From CAYLRF01 sp964385995 (lineage in GTDB: Bacteria > Bacillota > Clostridia > Lachnospirales > Lachnospiraceae), in assembly GCA_964385995.1 (NCBI GenBank), contig CAYLRF010000078.1, forward strand, positions 1-5,000: a stretch of DNA of 5,000 bases. Reading direction: 5' to 3'. A program made the position numbers and the translations under genes. Shown piece after piece: positions 1 to 5,000 of this stretch. The notes beneath the pieces were generated by a model. It saw only the letters and a program-made list of their open reading frames with translations, was not told the origin of the DNA and made no database searches. Position 1 is the stretch's first letter. Every line of letters begins with the position of its first letter.

Positions 1-2
1 GT

Positions 3-2438
3 ATCCGATTTGACGTGAAAAAAACCGGGAGACTGCATATAACGGGATATTTTAACGGTAAGAAAGACGGCGACTTTCGGCTCGGCGTTTTTTTGGACGG
101 TAAAGAGCTTAAGTATGACGATGAGACCGTAAAATTTTCGGAGTGCTCCCGAAATAATATTGACGAGTGTGAGAAAACACAGTCGGACTTTAGCATCTCA
201 GTCGACCTTCCGGAAGGGTGGGAAAGGTTTCAAAGGTTACGGGTCGTCTTCGATGATGAAGGAAAAAAACGTACAGCCGGAACGTTTTCGGTAAAAAAGC
301 TGACTCGGATAAGTAATATCCGGCCTTATTTTGTTGACAGGTTCATAAACGAAAAAGAAGGCTTCGAAGTCTGCGGATGGTATATCGATACAGGCAATGT
401 GTCTGTAGCGGTCACGGATTCAAAGAAAAGTGAGATTGCCGCCACACTGGAAAGAACACTGCGGCCTGACGTAACGTGGACGTACACAGAATGTGACAGA
501 GAAGATGTCGTCGGATTTAAAATTTCGGGTAATGAAAAGCTGCCGCCGAGATCGTCGCTTCGAATCAGCTATCCCGATATGTCGGAATCTGTCGAAACGA
601 TACTAACCGGTTCTGCGCCCCGACGTATCGCGAAAAAACTCATTTCAAATCTCAAGGCTTTATTGCGTTATTGCGGCCGCTATGGCGCGGTAAACACGGC
701 GCGACGTGTCTTTAACAGGTTTTTCGGAGAAAAGGAGCCGTATCAGCGGTGGAGGAAGCTTCATTTTCCGTCGAAAAAAGAATTAAAAAAGCAGAAAGAG
801 ACCCGATTTGATTACAGCCCGTTGATATCGATAGTTGTTCCGCTTTATAGGACGCCCGTAAAATACCTTGACGCGCTCATAAAATCCGTGAAAAATCAGA
901 CCTACGCGAACTGGCAGCTTTGTCTATCGGACGGAAGCGGCAAAGATTCTTCACTTACGAAGCGGCTGAATAAATATGAGCGGGAAGACGGACGAATCAG
1001 GGCGGTTTACAACGGGACTTCCCTGCAGATTTCCGACAATACAAACGCGGCGCTGCATATAGCTTCGGGTGATTACATCGCGTTCGCGGATCACGATGAT
1101 TTACTGACGCCAAACGCGCTTTATGAATGTGTCGCGGCGATAAATGAAGATCCTGAGATTGAAATGATTTATTCGGATGAAGATAAGGTCGACATGAACG
1201 GAAAAAATTATTTCGGTCCTCATTTCAAATCGGATTTCAATTTGGACCTGCTGAGGGGGAATAATTATATATGTCATTTAGTGGTTGTCAGGCGTTCGCT
1301 TTACGAATCGGCAGGTGATTTGCGCAGCGCATATGACGGCGCACAGGATTTTGATTTTGTTCTGAGGTGTGCGGAGATTGCGAAGGACATCAAACATATC
1401 CCGAAGGTATTATACCATTGGCGATGTCATCCGGGTTCGACAGCCATGAATCCCGCGAGCAAGGACTATGCTTACGAGGCGGGCTTGAGGGTAATACGGG
1501 ATCATTATCAACGGGTCGGTATTAAGGCGGAGGTTTCTCAGACAAAATATAAAGGTTTTTACCGAAGCAAATATGCTTTGTCAGGCAGACCGCCGGTTTC
1601 CGTAATCATAGCGAACAAAGATCATGCGGATGATTTGAAGAAATGTATTGATTCCATCAGACTAAAGACAGATTACGGCAGTTACGAGATTATCGTAGTC
1701 GAAAACGCAAGCGAAGACAGGAAAACATTCGACTACTACCGGGAACTTGAAGAGACGGATCCGCGAGTCAGAATCATCCGGTATGAAGCAGATAATGCCG
1801 CGGGCAAAGGCTTTAATTATTCCGCGATTAACAATTTCGGGGCAAGTCACGCGAAGGGTGATTATCTGCTGTTTCTTAATAACGATACCGAGATTATAGG
1901 CGGAGACTGGATGACGGAGCTTTTGGGGTATTGTATGCGGGATGACGTGGGCGCCGTCGGAGCGAAACTTTATTATGAGGACGATACCGTACAGCACGCC
2001 GGAGTCGTGCTGGGAATCGGGGGTATAGCCTCGAATGTTTTTATATCCATCCCAAAAGATCATCCGGGATATTTCGCGAGAGCCGTGATAGCTTCGGATT
2101 ACAGCGCGGTGTCGGGTGCCTGTATGATGGTAAAAAGGCGTGTATTCGAAGAGGTCGAAGGATTTGACGAAAACCTCGCCGTGGCTTATAACGATGTGGA
2201 TCTGTGCATGAAAATCAGGAAAGCCGGATATCTAATCGTTTACAATCCTTACGCAGAGCTGTATCACTATGAGTCGAAGTCGCGCGGGCTTGAGGTTACC
2301 CCTGAGAAAGCGAAGAGACTTGATTTCGAGAGCGGTCACTTTAGGAGTAAATGGAGTGAGGAACTGGAAAAAGGAGATCCGTATTACAATCCGAATCTCA
2401 CTTTGAAGAAATGCGATTTTAGTCTTGACGTAGACTGA
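3..2438 (+). CDS. Two-domain family-2 glycosyltransferase (RfbC-like), 5' end probably cut by window edge
   Basis: Predicted cytoplasmic enzyme that transfers sugars from nucleotide-sugar donors to a growing lipid-linked polysaccharide. Residues are numbered from the GTG at 15. Residues 1-200 are beta-rich and non-catalytic. Residues 200-268 form a basic, helix-prone linker. GT2 domain one spans about 270-500 (ISIVVPLYRT, metal-binding DHDD at 359-362, GAQDFDF at 442-448, HWRCH at 468-472). GT2 domain two spans about 527-760 (PVSVIIANKDH, NND at 622-624, NDVD at 726-729, HYESKSRG at 751-758). This tandem order resembles the Myxococcus RfbC type of O-antigen glycosyltransferase. Both active sites look intact, so two transfer activities are likely; donor and linkage cannot be told. 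The GTG at 15 has no Shine-Dalgarno sequence and the frame stays open to the left edge (encoding IRFD before the GTG), so the true start is probably upstream. G+C is lower than in the two genes that follow. Family call is firm; exact function is not. Confidence 0.93.
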   Translation: MRFDVKKTGRLHITGYFNGKKDGDFRLGVFLDGKELKYDDETVKFSECSRNNIDECEKTQSDFSISVDLPEGWERFQRLRVVFDDEGKKRTAGTFSVKKLTRISNIRPYFVDRFINEKEGFEVCGWYIDTGNVSVAVTDSKKSEIAATLERTLRPDVTWTYTECDREDVVGFKISGNEKLPPRSSLRISYPDMSESVETILTGSAPRRIAKKLISNLKALLRYCGRYGAVNTARRVFNRFFGEKEPYQRWRKLHFPSKKELKKQKETRFDYSPLISIVVPLYRTPVKYLDALIKSVKNQTYANWQLCLSDGSGKDSSLTKRLNKYEREDGRIRAVYNGTSLQISDNTNAALHIASGDYIAFADHDDLLTPNALYECVAAINEDPEIEMIYSDEDKVDMNGKNYFGPHFKSDFNLDLLRGNNYICHLVVVRRSLYESAGDLRSAYDGAQDFDFVLRCAEIAKDIKHIPKVLYHWRCHPGSTAMNPASKDYAYEAGLRVIRDHYQRVGIKAEVSQTKYKGFYRSKYALSGRPPVSVIIANKDHADDLKKCIDSIRLKTDYGSYEIIVVENASEDRKTFDYYRELEETDPRVRIIRYEADNAAGKGFNYSAINNFGASHAKGDYLLFLNNDTEIIGGDWMTELLGYCMRDDVGAVGAKLYYEDDTVQHAGVVLGIGGIASNVFISIPKDHPGYFARAVIASDYSAVSGACMMVKRRVFEEVEGFDENLAVAYNDVDLCMKIRKAGYLIVYNPYAELYHYESKSRGLEVTPEKAKRLDFESGHFRSKWSEELEKGDPYYNPNLTLKKCDFSLDVD

Positions 2439-2481
2439 CGCGTGTCTTAAAAAGCCGTAATTTTCGGCGGTTAGAAAAATC

Positions 2482-3852
2482 ATGATCCGTAAAGCGAAGT
2501 CGTTGAAAAAAGAACTTGTGAAGAAATCCTACAAGGCGGTGTGTATCATAACGGCCTTCATCTCGTCCGTGTTTTTGTGGCGTTACAACATAAGTCCGCA
2601 TTGGGAGAAGGGGTATAAGGGATACATGACGCTTTTTCTCGTGGGCGTCATTTTCTGCGTCACATACTGGATATTCGTGAAGATGTATCAGGCGCAGAAG
2701 ATAGGCATTTATAAGCTGCTCGAGCTGTCATATTCGCAGGTACTGTCATTTTTCATGGCCGACATCGTGCTTATCGTGGAGACGGTGGTATGGTTTCACG
2801 GCGTCAGCCTTCTAAGGCCATTCTCCTTCCTTTTCGCGTTCGCGGCGCAGATAGCGGTGTCCGTGCTGAATATTTTCGTGCACAACCGTCTTTTCGCCCG
2901 CTATGACGAAGCCAGAAAAGTCATGATCATATACGGAAACGAGGATTACCGCCAGCTTACCGTGAAGATGCGGGATAAGGGCAACAGATACGACATCGTC
3001 TCCTGCGTTCCCGACAGCACTCCGTTAGATGAGATTAAGGCTGCGATTAAAGGCTGTGAGGGGGTATATCTTTATGACGCCGACGAATCCTTAAAGAGAA
3101 AGCTCGTGCTGTACTGCGACGGCATAGGCAAGGACATTTATTTAAGCCTTGACGTGGAAGCTCTTCTCACCATGGGCTTTGACGTTTCTCACACTTTTGA
3201 CACGCCGTTTATAAGGACCAGACATTCGCCCGAAAGATGGTATTACCCCGCGGTAAAAAGGGCGCTCGACATAGTGTTCTCCGTTATGGCGCTCATCATC
3301 TCATCGCCCCTTTTTCTCATAACCGCGCTGGCGATAAAGCTTTGCGACAGGGGCCCCATCTTTTACAGGCAGGAGAGACTCACAAAAGATCGCAGGACAT
3401 TTAAGATAATAAAGTTTCGCAGCATGGTCGTAGACGCCGAGGATGAAAACGCGCGTCTTGCCTCGCGTCATGATGATCGCATAACGGCCGTGGGACGCCG
3501 GATCAGAGCTACCAGGATCGATGAGCTCCCGCAGCTTTTTAACGTCATAAAGGGGGATATGTCGCTTGTCGGGCCGAGACCGGAGAGACCCGAGATAGAG
3601 AAGATGTATCTTCGGGAAATACCGGAGTTTGGTATGCGCCTTAAAGTGAAGGCCGGCCTTACGGGATACGCGCAGGTCTTCGGCAAATACAATACGACTC
3701 CGAAGGATAAACTGAAGCTGGATCTTCTCTACATAAACCAGCGTTCGCTGCTTTTGGATTTCAAATTGCTTTTCTACACGCTAAAGATCATATTCACGCC
3801 TGAGGCCACGGAAGGGATAGAAGATGACAAAACCACCGCGGGAAGCCGTTAA
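2482..3852 (+). CDS. Polyprenyl-phosphate sugar-1-phosphate transferase (WbaP/WcaJ type), priming enzyme
   Basis: Predicted membrane enzyme that moves a sugar-1-phosphate from a UDP-sugar to undecaprenyl phosphate, the first committed step of capsule or exopolysaccharide assembly. Four hydrophobic segments lie near residues 18-34, 48-66, 86-105 and 111-133. A soluble Rossmann-like middle part follows (about 146-240), without an evident glycine-rich nucleotide loop. The bacterial sugar transferase domain spans about 256-437. It has a re-entrant hydrophobic helix at 263-285 containing Ser275-Pro276, then KFRSM at 311-315, RIDELPQLFN with the expected catalytic Asp347-Glu348, KGDMSLVGPRPERPE at 357-371, and AGLTGYAQV at 391-399. 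The 456-residue length is normal for the four-helix form, and both ends look complete. ATG 2482 is the first start after an in-frame stop at 2458. Its ribosome site is weak (GGCGGTTA at 2466-2473, widely spaced). It lies 43 bases after gene 1. Sugar specificity (glucose, galactose or an N-acetylated sugar) cannot be read from sequence alone. Confidence 0.95.
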   Translation: MIRKAKSLKKELVKKSYKAVCIITAFISSVFLWRYNISPHWEKGYKGYMTLFLVGVIFCVTYWIFVKMYQAQKIGIYKLLELSYSQVLSFFMADIVLIVETVVWFHGVSLLRPFSFLFAFAAQIAVSVLNIFVHNRLFARYDEARKVMIIYGNEDYRQLTVKMRDKGNRYDIVSCVPDSTPLDEIKAAIKGCEGVYLYDADESLKRKLVLYCDGIGKDIYLSLDVEALLTMGFDVSHTFDTPFIRTRHSPERWYYPAVKRALDIVFSVMALIISSPLFLITALAIKLCDRGPIFYRQERLTKDRRTFKIIKFRSMVVDAEDENARLASRHDDRITAVGRRIRATRIDELPQLFNVIKGDMSLVGPRPERPEIEKMYLREIPEFGMRLKVKAGLTGYAQVFGKYNTTPKDKLKLDLLYINQRSLLLDFKLLFYTLKIIFTPEATEGIEDDKTTAGSR

Positions 3853-3912
3853 AGTCGCGGTACTGCCGGACTGGGTCTAAGGTTCATCTTCGTAAAGACG
3901 GACGGATGTGAG

Positions 3913-4944
3913 ATGAAAGTTAAAGATACCGACGCGCGGCGCGATAAGATCGAGATACTGCTCGCGGCGCGAAACGGAGAAAAATATATCGGGCAGCTCC
4001 TTGATTCCCTGCTTGCCCAGGATTACGAAAACTGGGTGGTCCGCGCCTGCGACGACGCCTCCTCGGATCGCACTTATGAGATCCTTAACGGGTATAAAAA
4101 CCGATATCCGGACAGATTTATAATAGAGCGCAGCGAAAAGGGGCACGGCGGGGCGAAGGAGAATTTTTTTCACCTCATAAAGCAGAGTACATGCGATTAT
4201 GTCATGTTTTGCGATCACGACGACGTGTGGCTCCCGGATAAGATTTCCGTCACGTACGCGGGGATGAAAGAGGCGGAAGAAGATATGAGAGACGGCCGCC
4301 CGCACGTGCCGGATTATGCCGAGGATCTAAGCCTGAAGGAGAGCGCCGCCCGTTCGGAAGGAGAAACCTGTATCCCGATCTTGGTTCATACGGATCTTAA
4401 GGTTGTAAGCGCAGATCTTGCCGTTATAAGCGATTCTTTTATCAGACACTCGAATCTCAGAAAACATTTTAATTTTCGGGATGAGCTTATCTTAAACAGC
4501 GTGACGGGCTGCACTGTCATGATAAACCGCCCCCTTGTGAATCTCTTATGTATGCAGGAGACTTACGGGAACGTGATCATGCATGACTGGTACGCCGCTC
4601 TTATCGCGTCGGCCATTGGGAAGGTTAAATTTATCGACAAATCCACCATCCTTTACCGCCAGCACGGGGGAAATGAGGTCGGAGCCAAGCGCTACGGCCT
4701 CTCGCTTTTTGCCGCGAAGCTTAGGGACGGCAAAATGACGGGCGCCGTCCTTTCCACCATGCGCCAGGCGGAGGAGCTTTCTTCCGCCTACGCGCGTATG
4801 CTTCCCGAAAGGGAGAAAAAGCTCGCCTCCGGATACGCCGCGCTCGCGGACAAAGGGAAAATCGCGAAATGGGCCTTTTACATTTCAAAAGGCGTGTGGA
4901 AAAAGGGACTCCCGCGAAAGATCGGACAGCTTATCTTCGGCTGA
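3913..4944 (+). CDS. Family-2 glycosyltransferase, rhamnosyltransferase-like
   Basis: Predicted single-domain GT-A glycosyltransferase of 343 residues that adds one sugar to the lipid-linked repeat unit on the cytoplasmic side. The N-terminal nucleotide-binding half is KIEILLAARNGEKYIGQLL (12-30), then RACDDASSDRT (44-53). The metal-binding motif DHDDVW is at 101-106. The acceptor half carries VTGCTVMINRPL (197-208), MHDWY (223-227, probable catalytic Asp225) and LYRQHGGNEVG (247-257). This set resembles enzymes often annotated as rhamnosyltransferases, but the donor is not proven. Residues about 124-151 form a charged segment that seems extra for the family. The C-terminus is basic and helix-rich, as is usual for peripheral attachment to the membrane. 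ATG 3913 is the first possible start in the frame, which opens after the stop of gene 2. GGATGTGA at 3904-3911 is one mismatch from an extended Shine-Dalgarno but sits very close to the ATG. It lies 60 bases after gene 2, likely in the same transcript. G+C is the highest of the three genes. Confidence 0.94.
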   Translation: MKVKDTDARRDKIEILLAARNGEKYIGQLLDSLLAQDYENWVVRACDDASSDRTYEILNGYKNRYPDRFIIERSEKGHGGAKENFFHLIKQSTCDYVMFCDHDDVWLPDKISVTYAGMKEAEEDMRDGRPHVPDYAEDLSLKESAARSEGETCIPILVHTDLKVVSADLAVISDSFIRHSNLRKHFNFRDELILNSVTGCTVMINRPLVNLLCMQETYGNVIMHDWYAALIASAIGKVKFIDKSTILYRQHGGNEVGAKRYGLSLFAAKLRDGKMTGAVLSTMRQAEELSSAYARMLPEREKKLASGYAALADKGKIAKWAFYISKGVWKKGLPRKIGQLIFG

Positions 4945-4975
4945 GAGACCGTGACAGGACGGTGAAAATCACAAA

Positions 4976-4998
4976 AGGCGCGGCGGGGGAGTGCGCCT
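4976..4998 (+). promoter_or_regulatory. Possible ribosome-binding region of a next gene, inside a small hairpin
   Basis: GGGGGAG at 4985-4991 contains GGAG and would suit a start codon at or just past the right edge. AGGCGC (4976-4981) and GCGCCT (4993-4998) are perfect inverted copies around it, so the site may sit in a hairpin loop. The stem is only six pairs and no start codon is visible, so this is a tentative reading that needs the next bases. Confidence 0.2.
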
Positions 4999-5000
4999 CG

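Noticed and set aside
1662..2063. 133-codon open frame on the minus strand
   Set aside because: It lies fully opposite the second GT2 domain of gene 1, whose motifs are intact. The translation shows no recognisable domain, so it is a shadow frame.
2454..2468. GCCG-TAATTTT-CGGC inverted repeat between genes 1 and 2, considered as a terminator
   Set aside because: The stem is only four pairs and no run of T follows at the 3' side, so it would not terminate transcription.
2232..2601. Two minus-strand frames of 83 and 60 codons across the gene 1-gene 2 junction
   Set aside because: They overlap real coding sequence, have no recognisable protein features and no supporting start context.
3468..3692. 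74-codon minus-strand frame
   Set aside because: It is opposite the catalytic core of the sugar transferase; a by-product of its codon composition.
3853..3912. Upstream extension of the third gene within its open frame
   Set aside because: The frame is open from 3853 but contains no ATG, GTG or TTG before 3913, so no earlier start is possible.
3877..4305. 142-codon open frame on the minus strand
   Set aside because: It is antisense to the conserved N-terminal half of the third gene and has no family motif.
4948..4963. ACCGT-GACAGG-ACGGT inverted repeat after the third gene, considered as a terminator
   Set aside because: Five-pair stem with no T-tract after it (GAAAATCAC follows), so not a convincing terminator.

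Overview
The window is a stretch of a surface-polysaccharide (capsule, exopolysaccharide or cell-wall glycan) biosynthesis locus. It holds three protein-coding genes, all on the + strand and tightly spaced, with gaps of 43 and 60 bases, so they probably form part of one operon. The protein style suggests a Clostridia-type Firmicute, most likely Lachnospiraceae-like. The main reason is the sugar transferase C-terminus, whose GLTGYAQVFGKYNTTP and TEG...TTA pattern I associate with that group. This assignment is from memory of families, not from a search.

Layout: (1) From the left edge to 2438 lies a large protein with two complete family-2 glycosyltransferase (GT2) domains, preceded by a non-catalytic, beta-rich N-terminal region that looks internally duplicated. 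Its true start is probably outside the window. (2) At 2482-3852 is a membrane-bound polyprenyl-phosphate sugar-1-phosphate transferase of the WbaP/WcaJ type. It would load the first sugar phosphate onto the lipid carrier. (3) At 3913-4944 is a single-domain GT2 enzyme of the rhamnosyltransferase-like DHDDVW type. The last 56 bases hold no gene, but a GGAG-containing stretch at the extreme end hints that another gene starts just beyond.

Working model (inference): gene 2 primes undecaprenyl phosphate at the inner face of the membrane. Gene 3 and the two-domain enzyme then add further sugars to build or extend the repeat unit. No flippase, polymerase, chain-length regulator or nucleotide-sugar synthesis gene lies inside the window, so the polymer cannot be named.

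No RNA gene, insertion sequence, CRISPR array, convincing terminator or promoter was seen. Base composition rises from gene 1 to gene 3 (hand-counted sample rows give about 45, 50 and 53 percent G+C), which fits the mosaic assembly usual in such loci. I found no clear sign of a wholly new system. The most unusual items are the duplicated N-terminal module of the large glycosyltransferase, an extra segment in the third gene, and a possible gene vestige between genes 2 and 3.
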